From contig DATLRT010000020.1 in assembly GCA_035534575.1 (NCBI GenBank), positions 1 to 13,573 on the forward strand: a DNA stretch of 13,573 nucleotides, in the 5' to 3' direction. A model generated the notes under the pieces. It did not search any database. It worked only from the letters and a program-made list of their open reading frames with translations, and was not told where the DNA came from. The stretch comes from JAGWFU01 sp035534575. GTDB taxonomy: Archaea > Micrarchaeota > Micrarchaeia > Micrarchaeales > Micrarchaeaceae. The stretch's first letter is position 1; the number at the start of each line of letters is the position of its first letter. A program made the position numbers and the translations under genes. Of the stretch, positions 1 through 6,766 are shown one piece after another.

Positions 1-28
1 GTTAAGTTTCATGTTTTCACCGATTGTA

Positions 29-115
29 TGCGGGAGGTGGGATTTGAACCCACGTAGCCTCTAAAGGCACAGGCGCCTCGGGCCTGCGCATTTGGCCATG
101 CTCTGCCACCCCCGC
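29..115 (-). tRNA. tRNA-Leu, anticodon GAG
   Basis: This is a class II tRNA that reads CUC/CUU leucine codons. Read on the minus strand it has a 7-bp acceptor stem (GCGGGGG with CTCCCGC, one G-U pair), a short D stem (GCA/TGC), an anticodon stem CAGGC/GCCTG around the loop CCGAGGC, a 4-bp variable arm (GCCT/AGGC) and a perfect 5-bp T arm (GTGGG, loop TTCAAAT, CCCAC). The discriminator is A (base 29), as expected for leucine; serine tRNAs, the other long-arm class, use G. The loop centre gives anticodon GAG. Position 33, almost always U, is C here. CCA is not encoded and there is no intron. The 5' end lies 4 bases after the rpo3 stop codon on the same strand, so the tRNA is probably processed from a joint transcript or driven by a promoter inside rpo3. 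Confidence 0.92.
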
Positions 116-119
116 AAGA

Positions 120-695
120 TCAAAGCTTCTTCGCCTGCTTCACGACTTCCTTTATCTCCTCTTTTATTTTCGCGAACGCCTTATTAATGATTTCTTTGGG
201 TGGCATCTGACCGAATGACTCAATGTAAAAGTTGAACTCCCTGTCGCCAACCTGGTCGTATGTTACCAGCGCGGGCTGGAACTTGGCGTGCTTTATTCCC
301 GAGCCGAGCACCGCCTTGCCGTCAATCCTTACCCTCTGCCCCGCACTCAGCTTTATGAGCGGTATGTCGCCATTCTCGACCTTGACCTCCTTGTCCGATG
401 TCTCCAGCTCCCTGGAGTAAACCGTCTTCGGGCCGGTGGCCTCAAGCGTGAAAAGTATCTCGTCGGTCTCGCTGTACCCGTCGTTCGGCGTGTGTATCGG
501 TATCAGGCCGATCCTGTGCGCTATATACTCGTCGAACATCGGGCTGGTGTTCTCGTAGAACGTCACCCTGTCTATCGCGAACGATGAGACATGGTTCGTC
601 GCTATCCTCCTCAGGGCGTTTGCGTACGCCGGCGTGGAGTCCTTGAGCGCGAAGTTTATGCTGCTTCCGTTGTCTTCCAGTATCTCTATCTTCAT
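120..695 (-). CDS. rpo3: DNA-directed RNA polymerase subunit Rpo3 (subunit D)
   Basis: Rpo3 is the archaeal counterpart of bacterial alpha and eukaryotic Rpb3. It pairs with Rpo11 to form the assembly platform of RNA polymerase. The N-terminal stretch with NALRRIATNHVSSFAID and the HRIGLIPI segment are the alpha-like dimerisation and insert-domain signatures. GSGIKHAKFQPAL follows, and the C-terminus is the long charged helix typical of the dimer interface. At 191 residues it is shorter than crenarchaeal forms (about 265). It has no cysteine at all, so it lacks the Fe-S ferredoxin-like domain present in some archaeal Rpo3 proteins. In most archaea rpo3 sits in a ribosomal-protein operon (S13, S4, S11, L18e); here it is flanked by a tRNA and a divergent orphan gene. 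The ATG at 695 follows an AT-rich promoter-like region. Confidence 0.96.
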   Translation of the reverse strand: MKIEILEDNGSSINFALKDSTPAYANALRRIATNHVSSFAIDRVTFYENTSPMFDEYIAHRIGLIPIHTPNDGYSETDEILFTLEATGPKTVYSRELETSDKEVKVENGDIPLIKLSAGQRVRIDGKAVLGSGIKHAKFQPALVTYDQVGDREFNFYIESFGQMPPKEIINKAFAKIKEEIKEVVKQAKKL

Positions 696-712
696 CTATT
701 CACTTTAGTAGG

Positions 713-738
713 ATTTAAATCCATTGAGACCGATATAT
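713..738 (-). promoter_or_regulatory. Candidate TATA elements for rpo3
   Basis: Two TATA-like boxes lie upstream of the rpo3 start on its strand: ATTTAAAT (bases 713-720, centre about 21 bases before the ATG) and AATATATC (731-738, centre about 39 before). The outer one, using the usual spacing of about 26 bases, would start transcription about 14 bases before the ATG. The inner one would give an essentially leaderless message. I cannot decide between them from sequence alone. The 149-base gap between rpo3 and the divergent gene at 845 must hold promoters for both. On the plus strand a weak TAAATA at about 788-793 is the best candidate. Confidence 0.4.
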
Positions 739-844
739 TGGCGCAGGACGCCATGCTTACGAAGGAGCTTAAACGTTAGGCTAAAGCTAAATACCTGCTG
801 ATAGTGTTATGGATAAGCATGTTTAAATTCGTTGTGGTGAGGGA

Positions 845-1432
845 GTGAGCTTTGAGGAAATGCTTGAGAAGGACGCCAGGTCGGACGGGATGGGCAGCCA
901 GCAGTACTCGAGAGGCTCAAAGCCCAGGCCCAACCTCTCTAGATTCGTCCTCGATTCCGACTCTAACGCGAGGTACATAGAGCTCGGCGGGTTCGAGAGA
1001 CTGGTCTACAGCCCGTCAAGAGAGAGGTACGTAGCTGCGATCAACCTCACTTATGACGCCATAATCACGATATACAACGTCAACAGCAAGGAGCTTGGAG
1101 TGTGCAGGTTCTACGAGTTCGACTCGCGCGCAGTCAAGGCGCTCGACGGCTTCCTCAAGGGGATGAAGGGGCCGAGAAACCTGGAGGCCAGGGCCATAGG
1201 ATTCCAGGACAGCGACGAGCCGATAGCGGTGGGGGCGGTGGCGGACTTCATAAAGGCTAGGGGAATCAGGCTCGCAGAGGCGGACATGTTCGGCGGCAAC
1301 ATCAGGCACGTGGCCATCGACTCGAAACTCGGCGTGGGGTTCGATGTGCTCCTCGAGAACAGGGTGTACAAGCCCGGAGAGCTGAAGAACCTGACGACGC
1401 TCGACCAGTTCCAGAAGCAGGCCAAGGCATGA
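845..1432 (+). CDS. Putative degenerate CheD-like protein (unknown function)
   Basis: The 195-residue protein is not firmly recognised. Its first 40 residues are polar and probably disordered. From about residue 62 on, an eye alignment to CheD (chemoreceptor glutamine deamidase) works over nearly the whole domain: beta strand 71-78 (DAIITIYN), LG85, DSRAVKALDGFLKGM (93-107), NLEARAIG (112-119), then a helix 127-139, GIRLAEAD (140-147) and GGN (150-152) plus a terminal strand. This matches the CheD order of LEAKI-GG, an IG element, GIKL-ED-GGN and the final strand. The CheD catalytic Cys in the GLGSC motif and its His are absent (T69/Y70 and R88/F89 fall there); the only cysteine is C87. No chemotaxis gene is nearby. 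The start is GTG, chosen for the GGTGA ribosome site 4 bases before it. The alternative ATG at 860 has a poorly spaced site. Gene reality is near certain; the fold call is tentative. Confidence 0.6.
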   Translation: MSFEEMLEKDARSDGMGSQQYSRGSKPRPNLSRFVLDSDSNARYIELGGFERLVYSPSRERYVAAINLTYDAIITIYNVNSKELGVCRFYEFDSRAVKALDGFLKGMKGPRNLEARAIGFQDSDEPIAVGAVADFIKARGIRLAEADMFGGNIRHVAIDSKLGVGFDVLLENRVYKPGELKNLTTLDQFQKQAKA

Positions 1433-1489
1433 CACTCGGCACATGCCTGCAAAAGATAGATGGCTATATATTTGCGAGGGTCAATAACC

Positions 1490-1498
1490 GTTTATAAT
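1490..1498 (+). promoter_or_regulatory. TATA box for the sugar-activation operon
   Basis: The sequence GTTTATAATTA has its TATA core at about 1491-1498, centred about 29 bases before the ATG at 1524. Transcription would start within a few bases of that ATG, giving a leaderless or near-leaderless message; no good Shine-Dalgarno site precedes the ATG. A second AT-rich box (CTATATATTT, 1464-1473) lies further upstream and could give a longer leader. The 91-base gap between the genes contains nothing else recognisable. Confidence 0.5.
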
Positions 1499-1523
1499 TA
1501 TTCGCCAGCTTAGGGTATGTTTA

Positions 1524-2201
1524 ATGAACTATTCGGACACTACGGTCATAATACCGGTCAAGGACGAACCTGCGGTGGGGGCGGTGGCGAGGCAGGTGCT
1601 GAAGGAGCTGAAGGGCTGCAAGGTCATCGTCATATACAAGGACGACGCGGATAGGGAGAACGTGGACTTCGCGGACAAGAACATGGCGCTGATGAAGCAG
1701 AAGGGAAACGGCAAGGGCGTAGCCTGCATGCAGGCAGCCAAGAGGGTAAACACCCGCATACTGTGCCTGATTGACGGAGACGCCACATACGAGGCCAAGG
1801 ACCTGAAGAAGGCGATTGCACTGGTAAGAGGAGGCGCGGATCTTGCGATAGGAAACAGGCTCAACAATCTTGACAGGGAGGCAATGCCCGCATTCATAGA
1901 GTTTGGAAACCGGGTGATAACACAGACATCGAACCTGCTTTACGGATTGATGCTCACGGATTCGCAGAGCGGACTTAGGGCAATCAGGAAGGAGGCGTTC
2001 GACAGGCTGCACCTCACAGAGGAGTTCTTCGGCATAGAGACCGAGATGAACGTGATGGCGATAAAGAACTGTTTCAAGGTTGTGGAGACGCCAATAAGCT
2101 ACCACAAGAGGATAGGCAACTCCAAGCAGGTCAAGATGCTTGACGGAGTGAAGCTGCTTCTTACGGACTTCAAGTTCCTGTTCAGGGGACCGCAGGAGTA
2201 A
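1524..2201 (+). CDS. Family 2 glycosyltransferase (polyprenyl-phosphate type)
   Basis: This 225-residue GT-A enzyme probably transfers a hexose from a nucleotide sugar, at the cytoplasmic face of the membrane, onto a polyprenyl phosphate or growing lipid-linked glycan. Visible marks are the N-terminal Rossmann-like strand TTVIIPVKDEP (6-15), the metal-binding DGD at 84-86, GNRLNN, and the DSQSGLRAIRKEAF segment with acidic residues characteristic of dolichol-phosphate mannose/glucose synthases. The DDGS motif common after strand 2 is replaced by YKDDADRE (about 38-45), so it is a divergent member. It has no C-terminal membrane helices. Only 4 bases separate it from the phosphomannomutase downstream, so the two are surely co-transcribed. 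Sugar and acceptor cannot be told from sequence. Confidence 0.88.
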   Translation: MNYSDTTVIIPVKDEPAVGAVARQVLKELKGCKVIVIYKDDADRENVDFADKNMALMKQKGNGKGVACMQAAKRVNTRILCLIDGDATYEAKDLKKAIALVRGGADLAIGNRLNNLDREAMPAFIEFGNRVITQTSNLLYGLMLTDSQSGLRAIRKEAFDRLHLTEEFFGIETEMNVMAIKNCFKVVETPISYHKRIGNSKQVKMLDGVKLLLTDFKFLFRGPQE

Positions 2202-2205
2202 TTGG

Positions 2206-2997
2206 ATGAGAACCTATTCGTATTCGCGCGGAAAGATCGACTACAGATCCAAGAGGATGATAATAGCGGACCTGGACGGCACCCTGTCCGAGGACAGGGA
2301 GGAGATAGCTGCCAAGACGGCCGAGCTCATCAACACGCTTCTCAAAAACCGATCGTTCGCGGTGATAACCGCCGCAAGATACGCGAGGCTCAACTACCAG
2401 GTGGTAAGGGTTCTCTCGGCTGCAGGCGGCAAAAAGCTATTTACAAAGATGTACCTTCTCCCCCAATCGGCGACAAGGATGCACATATTCGCCAAGGGGG
2501 GATGGAAGCGGATGTACGCTGAGAACCTCAGCGTGGCGGAGAGGGCCAGGATAAAGGCCGCGCTACGCGAGTGCATACGCACGCTTGGCTACGGCTCGGG
2601 GAAGACTTACGGCAAGGTTGTGGACGACAGGATATCGCAGATAAGCTTTGCGGCGCTGGGGCAGAGGGCCCCGCTTGAGCTGAAGAGAAGATGGGACCCG
2701 ACAGGGAGGAAGAGGGCCCGGATCGCGAGGTTCCTTGAGGAGCTCATTCCCGAATTCAGGATAGGCATCGGGGGAGTCAGCACGGTGGACATAACAAAGA
2801 GGGGGCGCGACAAGTCTTACGGCATAAAGATGATAACAAAGCGCCTGGGCTACAAGAAGGCGGATATGCTTTATATCGGCGACAGGCTGATGAAGGGCGG
2901 TAACGACTACCCAGTGAGGGCGGAGGGAGTGGACTGCATTCAGGTTAGCGGCCCTAGCGAAACTAATAAAGTATTGAATGAGATAATTAATTCCTGA
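2206..2997 (+). CDS. HAD-superfamily phosphomannomutase-like protein (PMM2-type)
   Basis: This is likely a phosphomannomutase of the HAD IIB type (Man-6-P to Man-1-P), or a related sugar phosphatase. The 263 residues carry all four HAD motifs: DLDGT with nucleophile D22 and acid/base D24, ITAAR (motif II), a lysine in DITKRGRDKSYG (motif III), and GDRLMKGGNDYPV (motif IV). The GGNDY signature, together with ISFAALGQRAP and GGVSTVDIT in the cap, is characteristic of eukaryotic PMM and its homologues in archaea and candidate-phylum bacteria, rather than of generic Cof-type phosphatases. The start ATG has GGAG 7 bases upstream, lying inside the end of the preceding gene. It sits between a GT2 and an alpha-phosphohexomutase, which supports a role in GDP-mannose supply. 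The substrate is not proven by sequence. Confidence 0.82.
   Translation: MRTYSYSRGKIDYRSKRMIIADLDGTLSEDREEIAAKTAELINTLLKNRSFAVITAARYARLNYQVVRVLSAAGGKKLFTKMYLLPQSATRMHIFAKGGWKRMYAENLSVAERARIKAALRECIRTLGYGSGKTYGKVVDDRISQISFAALGQRAPLELKRRWDPTGRKRARIARFLEELIPEFRIGIGGVSTVDITKRGRDKSYGIKMITKRLGYKKADMLYIGDRLMKGGNDYPVRAEGVDCIQVSGPSETNKVLNEIINS
2983..2990 (+). promoter_or_regulatory. Possible internal TATA box before the phosphohexomutase
   Basis: ATAATTAA, inside the last codons of the phosphomannomutase gene, is centred about 26 bases before the ATG at 3012. That is the spacing expected for transcription starting at that ATG. The downstream gene has only a weak GAAG ribosome site, so a second, leaderless promoter inside the operon is plausible. 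It could also be chance in the AT-rich C-terminal coding sequence. Confidence 0.3.
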
Positions 2998-3011
2998 AGA
3001 AGTGTTTGTTT

Positions 3012-4379
3012 ATGAAGTACTTCGGCACAAGCGGGATAAGGGGCATAGCCAACAACGACCAGTTTCCCGACTTTTACCTCCACATAGCGCTTACGGTGGG
3101 AACCATACTGAAGAGCAAGGATGTAGCGCTTGCAAGCGACGGGAGGATTACAATGCCGATACTGAAGGGTGCTGTAGTCAGCGGGCTTGCGGCGACGGGG
3201 CACAATGTGATAGACTTAGGCACGCTGCCGGTGTCTGGGCTGCAGTATTACTGCAAGGTGCACAAGATCCCCGGGCTTATGGTAACCGCATCGCACAACC
3301 CCTCCGAGTACAACGGAATCAAGTTCTTCATGGAAAACGGAATGGACTTCAACCTCGAGATGCAGGAGAAGGTGGAGCAGATCTACGACTCCTCAAAGTA
3401 TATGGAGAAGAAGGGCGAAGGGAACGCGGCGGAGAGCGGGATAAATTACGTCGACTGGAAGAGCGTCGGAAGCTGGACGCATGACGACACCGCAAAGGAG
3501 CTTTACATAAAGGGCGTACTCTCGCATGTGGACGTGGAGGCGATAAGGGCGGCAAAGCTTACCGTGCTTTGCGACTGCACCAATGGGGCGACCTCCGAGA
3601 CTACGCCGATGCTGCTCAAGGAGTTGGGAATAACCGCGACAGTTATAAACGGAACCCTGGACGGCATGTTCCCGGGACACCAGCCCGAGCCGATAGAGGA
3701 GAACATAGGCAGCACCATAGAGCTCACCAAGAGATCCAAGATTGATTTTGCAATAGTGCACGACAGCGATGGCGACCGTGCGATATACATAACGCCCGAT
3801 GGAAGGTATCTTGACGGCAACTACGCGCTATCGCTGATAGGGCTCGGCAAGATAAAGAAGGGCGACAAGGTAGTGGTGCCGGTCAACACATCGGACATCT
3901 TCCTGGACACGCTGCAACGGCTGGGAGGTGTGGCAGACATCACCAAGATAGGCGCACCGCTGGTGGCCAGAAGGATGGTCGAGATAGGCTCGACATTCGG
4001 AGGGGAGGAGAATGGTGGAGTCATATTTGGAGCGCACCAGTTCTGCAGGGATGGCGCCATGTCGGTAGCGCTGATGGCGGAGGTAGTGGCAAAGAATAAT
4101 CTGGGACATCTCCTTGCTTCACTGCCAGGCTTCTATTACAGGAGGGACAAGGTTTACACTCCAGTGCCGTTTGACCGCATAAAGGCAAGGGTCATGGAGC
4201 AGGAGCACGTCAGCCAGGACGAGACCGACGGAATCAAGATATACTTTTCGGAGAGGAAGTGGGTGCTTGTAAGGCCGTCGGGCACCGAGCCCGCAGTGAG
4301 GGTGTACGCGCAGGGAGCGAACAAGCAGGAGGTAGATGACCTGCTCACATTCTACAAGAAGCTCGCGCTCCAGGAGTAA
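3012..4379 (+). CDS. glmM: Alpha-D-phosphohexomutase (phosphoglucosamine/phosphomannomutase)
   Basis: The enzyme interconverts hexose 6- and 1-phosphates, most likely GlcN-6-P to GlcN-1-P for UDP-GlcNAc, with mannose or glucose phosphates as alternatives. The 455 residues show the full family layout: FGTSGIRG at 4-11; the phospho-serine loop TASHNPSEYNG with S94; the Mg-binding DSDGDR at 251-256; the sugar-specificity loop GGEENGG at 330-336; and the phosphate-binding RPSGTEP at 421-427. The EEN form of the specificity loop is typical of archaeal enzymes such as the Methanocaldococcus GlmM group. The start is the ATG at 3012; a TTG two codons earlier would only add two residues. It lies 14 bases after the HAD phosphomannomutase, so this operon has two unrelated mutases. 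The 3' end converges on the flippase gene with an 8-base gap. Substrate assignment is moderate. Confidence 0.9.
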   Translation: MKYFGTSGIRGIANNDQFPDFYLHIALTVGTILKSKDVALASDGRITMPILKGAVVSGLAATGHNVIDLGTLPVSGLQYYCKVHKIPGLMVTASHNPSEYNGIKFFMENGMDFNLEMQEKVEQIYDSSKYMEKKGEGNAAESGINYVDWKSVGSWTHDDTAKELYIKGVLSHVDVEAIRAAKLTVLCDCTNGATSETTPMLLKELGITATVINGTLDGMFPGHQPEPIEENIGSTIELTKRSKIDFAIVHDSDGDRAIYITPDGRYLDGNYALSLIGLGKIKKGDKVVVPVNTSDIFLDTLQRLGGVADITKIGAPLVARRMVEIGSTFGGEENGGVIFGAHQFCRDGAMSVALMAEVVAKNNLGHLLASLPGFYYRRDKVYTPVPFDRIKARVMEQEHVSQDETDGIKIYFSERKWVLVRPSGTEPAVRVYAQGANKQEVDDLLTFYKKLALQE

Positions 4380-4387
4380 AGCGATTC

Positions 4388-5953
4388 TTAGTTTACAAAG
4401 AGCATCGTGTACTTCGCGAATATGTTAACCGTGAAGTTTACCATAGGAATTGTGGCGGTGAAGCCCTTCAGTATCTCGATGTCCTTATGCTTTATCCCGT
4501 TGAGCTTAGCGAGTATTGCGGGGTAAAGCAGCATCTGCTCGATTCCGCTAACCAGAAGCAGCAGTATGTAATTCTGGCCGATCAGATAAATCAGTGGGAG
4601 TAAAAATGCTGCGCTTATGGCAGCCGAAAGCAGCGTCCTGTATATTCTTCCCATCTTCTGGAAGATGCCAAGGTTCACCCTTGCCCCGTAGGCAAATATG
4701 GCCGATGTGGCAATAGGGGTTATCACAAACAGCAATACGACTGCGCCCACGCCCTTGAGGACGGGTATAAGCAGCGCTATTGAGGAGAACTGTATTATCG
4801 CAACGATTGCGTTGTACTTCAGTATCTTTCTCACCTTTCCTGCGCTTACCAGGAGCGTGGATGTATATGCGCCTATGATTGCGAGAAGCACGCCTATAGC
4901 CATGACAGATACGTAGAGAGGTGCGTAGGAGTATACGCCGCTGAACACGGTGTATGTGAACTGCTTCGAGAGTATCGCGAGGGAGAACATTATCGGCGAT
5001 GCAATCATGAACGCAACGTATATCGAGTAGTTGAATATCTTCGTTATCCCTGTGCTTATCTTCTTGCTGGACATTGTGGAAGAGAAGAGAGGCAACATAG
5101 ACACCCCTATTGAGTCTATGACCAGGTTAAGTATTGAGGAGGTCCTTATAGCCACCCCGAAGTTGCCCACTATCGCAACAGCGGCGAAAAGGCCGAGGAC
5201 TATGAGGGTGAGGTTGGTTGCGACGAAATTGAGCACATTGGATATGGCCATCGGTATGGAGAAGCTGAGCAGCTCCCTCATCTTGGATATGGAGAGCCTG
5301 CCCAGCGCAGTGCCGTTCCTCGAGTATATAATATACAACGCAGCGATTGCGCCTGCAATGAATCCCGCGATTATACCAACTATGGGGGAGACCACGCCGA
5401 ACCCGGCAAGTATGAGCGCAAGGGTGAACACGGACTGCAGGACGGTCTGGACTATCGTGACATAGGTTATGTGCCTCCCCCTGCTGAAGCCCACGAGCGC
5501 ATTGTAGGTGGTGGAATACAGTATGCCCGCCAGTATGCTGAATGATGCTACATAGAGCACGTACGTGTCCGCGGCATTGTGAAGCACCTCGCGCGCCAGC
5601 ACACCGCTGAGGGCGATCGTGGCAAGCGTCAGGATGATCCCTACCGCCAGGGCGAGCGCCATCCCGTTGTAGAGGACGTCGGCTATCTTGCCGCGCTGGC
5701 CCTTTGCCAGATACTCTGATATGAACTTGTTGAACGCGGTACCTATGCCGAAGTCGCCCACGGATCCGAAGAATCCGGCTATGGCGATGGCTAGCGTGTA
5801 TATCCCGTATGTGGTCGGACCCAGCAGCCTAGCGACTATTATGAAAGTTACGCCGCTTAGCACCAGTGCGAAGCTCCTGCCAAGGAGTATCGAGCTGGCG
5901 ACCGATGCGGTCCTCGCCCCGATCCTAGTTACCTCGTCGTTCTTCTCGGGCAT
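4388..5953 (-). CDS. Polysaccharide/lipid-linked oligosaccharide flippase (Wzx/RfbX, MOP superfamily)
   Basis: This integral membrane protein would flip polyprenyl-linked glycans from the cytoplasmic to the outer face. The 521 residues form a series of about 12-14 hydrophobic helices. They begin with the classic N-terminal module of the family: GRSFALVLSGVTFIIVARLLG, then YGIYTLA, then GDFGIGTAFNKFISEYLAKG. Short basic loops (KMRELLSFSIP, MSSKKISTG) separate the halves, as in Wzx and AglR-like proteins. It is the second gene of a minus-strand pair. Its ATG lies 4 bases after the stop of the mannosyltransferase-like gene, so translation is probably coupled. It converges with the phosphohexomutase gene; the two stop codons are 8 bases apart with no obvious hairpin or T-run terminator between them. 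Substrate is inferred from context only. Confidence 0.93.
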   Translation of the reverse strand: MPEKNDEVTRIGARTASVASSILLGRSFALVLSGVTFIIVARLLGPTTYGIYTLAIAIAGFFGSVGDFGIGTAFNKFISEYLAKGQRGKIADVLYNGMALALAVGIILTLATIALSGVLAREVLHNAADTYVLYVASFSILAGILYSTTYNALVGFSRGRHITYVTIVQTVLQSVFTLALILAGFGVVSPIVGIIAGFIAGAIAALYIIYSRNGTALGRLSISKMRELLSFSIPMAISNVLNFVATNLTLIVLGLFAAVAIVGNFGVAIRTSSILNLVIDSIGVSMLPLFSSTMSSKKISTGITKIFNYSIYVAFMIASPIMFSLAILSKQFTYTVFSGVYSYAPLYVSVMAIGVLLAIIGAYTSTLLVSAGKVRKILKYNAIVAIIQFSSIALLIPVLKGVGAVVLLFVITPIATSAIFAYGARVNLGIFQKMGRIYRTLLSAAISAAFLLPLIYLIGQNYILLLLVSGIEQMLLYPAILAKLNGIKHKDIEILKGFTATIPMVNFTVNIFAKYTMLFVN

Positions 5954-5957
5954 TTAT

Positions 5958-6659
5958 CTACCTGAAAGTTGAGCTTAGCGCGTTGGCCATGTGCTTCATC
6001 TTGAGCTTCGACTGGCCGTACTCCCTCTCCCTAAAAGTGGAATAGTAGACCTCGCCAACCTTGCATCTCCTGCCGACCAGCCTGAGTGTGTCAAGCAGCA
6101 CCTTGTACCCCGTGGGGACGAAGGAGTCCCTGTTCTTCCTTATTATGTTCTTGAAGAGGTTGGCGTTTATGCCGAAGAAGCCGGACATTATGTCGTTCGA
6201 CACAGGCCTGCCCCTCAGAACAAAGGTGCCGTATGCGATGTAGGCCATGCCCTTGGATATTATGATCCTGTGTATGCCCCAGTTCTCGACCGCGGTCCTT
6301 ACCCCGACCACTATGTTGTAGTCGTCAAGCTTCCTTGTGATCTCCTTGATCTTGTCTGCGGGATGCTGGAGGTCGCCATCCATCACGACTATCTTGTCGG
6401 TGTTGACGATCAGCGCCGCATCTATCACGCTTGCGGTAAGGCCGTGCACTCCTTCCCTCTTCCTGTCAAGCAGCCTAATCCGCTTGTTCTTCTTGCCTAT
6501 CTTAAGCACAGCCTCCGCAGTCCCATCCTTTGAGCCGTCATCAGAAACTATCACGCTTATCCTGGGATAACCCTTGGTGAGGATGTTTATCAACTTGGTT
6601 ATGTTGCCCCCCTCGTTCAGCGTGGGGACGATAACGGTAACGTCGGAATAATCGCTCAT
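5958..6659 (-). CDS. Dolichol/polyprenyl-phosphate mannosyltransferase-like GT2
   Basis: The enzyme likely loads a hexose (mannose in the best-known members) from GDP-sugar onto dolichyl phosphate. The 233 residues show TVIVPTLNEGGNI (8-20), SDDGSKDGT (39-47), MDGDLQHP with the catalytic DGD at 94-96, a central SGFFGI segment, and the family's terminal FREREYGQSKLKM motif. There is no C-terminal transmembrane domain, as in soluble DPM1-like enzymes. The ATG has AGGAG 9 bases upstream (bases 6669-6673), the clearest ribosome site in this half of the window. It leads the two-gene operon with the flippase. It differs from the GT2 at 1524 in keeping the canonical DDGS motif. Confidence 0.93.
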   Translation of the reverse strand: MSDYSDVTVIVPTLNEGGNITKLINILTKGYPRISVIVSDDGSKDGTAEAVLKIGKKNKRIRLLDRKREGVHGLTASVIDAALIVNTDKIVVMDGDLQHPADKIKEITRKLDDYNIVVGVRTAVENWGIHRIIISKGMAYIAYGTFVLRGRPVSNDIMSGFFGINANLFKNIIRKNRDSFVPTGYKVLLDTLRLVGRRCKVGEVYYSTFREREYGQSKLKMKHMANALSSTFR

Positions 6660-6712
6660 ATCGCACCGCTCCTGCTAGAATAGCGTTGTATTGAGTATCT
6701 GTTACCACGCAC

Positions 6713-6721
6713 ATATTTAAT
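6713..6721 (-). promoter_or_regulatory. TATA box for the mannosyltransferase-flippase operon
   Basis: Read on the minus strand, ATTAAATATG spans about 6712-6721. The usual spacing puts the transcript start near 6690, leaving a leader of about 30 bases that contains the AGGAG site at 6669-6673. This is a conventional leadered promoter, unlike the divergent one next to it. Confidence 0.5.
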
Positions 6722-6733
6722 AGTTGGCAACAC

Positions 6734-6741
6734 AATTTATT
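6734..6741 (+). promoter_or_regulatory. TATA box for the 800-residue membrane protein gene
   Basis: AATTTATT is centred about 29 bases before the ATG at 6767, which predicts a leaderless or nearly leaderless transcript. No convincing Shine-Dalgarno site precedes that ATG. The box lies only about 15 bases from the minus-strand TATA box of the divergent operon, so the two transcription units could compete for or share factors. Confidence 0.45.
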
Positions 6742-6766
6742 CATCTTGTTGTAAGTTGATGATACG

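Noticed and set aside
29..115. Reading the tRNA as serine (CGA)
   Set aside because: The 5-bp anticodon stem places GAG, not CGA, at the loop centre, and the discriminator is A, which is a leucine rather than a serine feature.
4380..4387. A terminator between the convergent phosphohexomutase and flippase genes
   Set aside because: The 8-base gap contains no hairpin or T-run on either strand.
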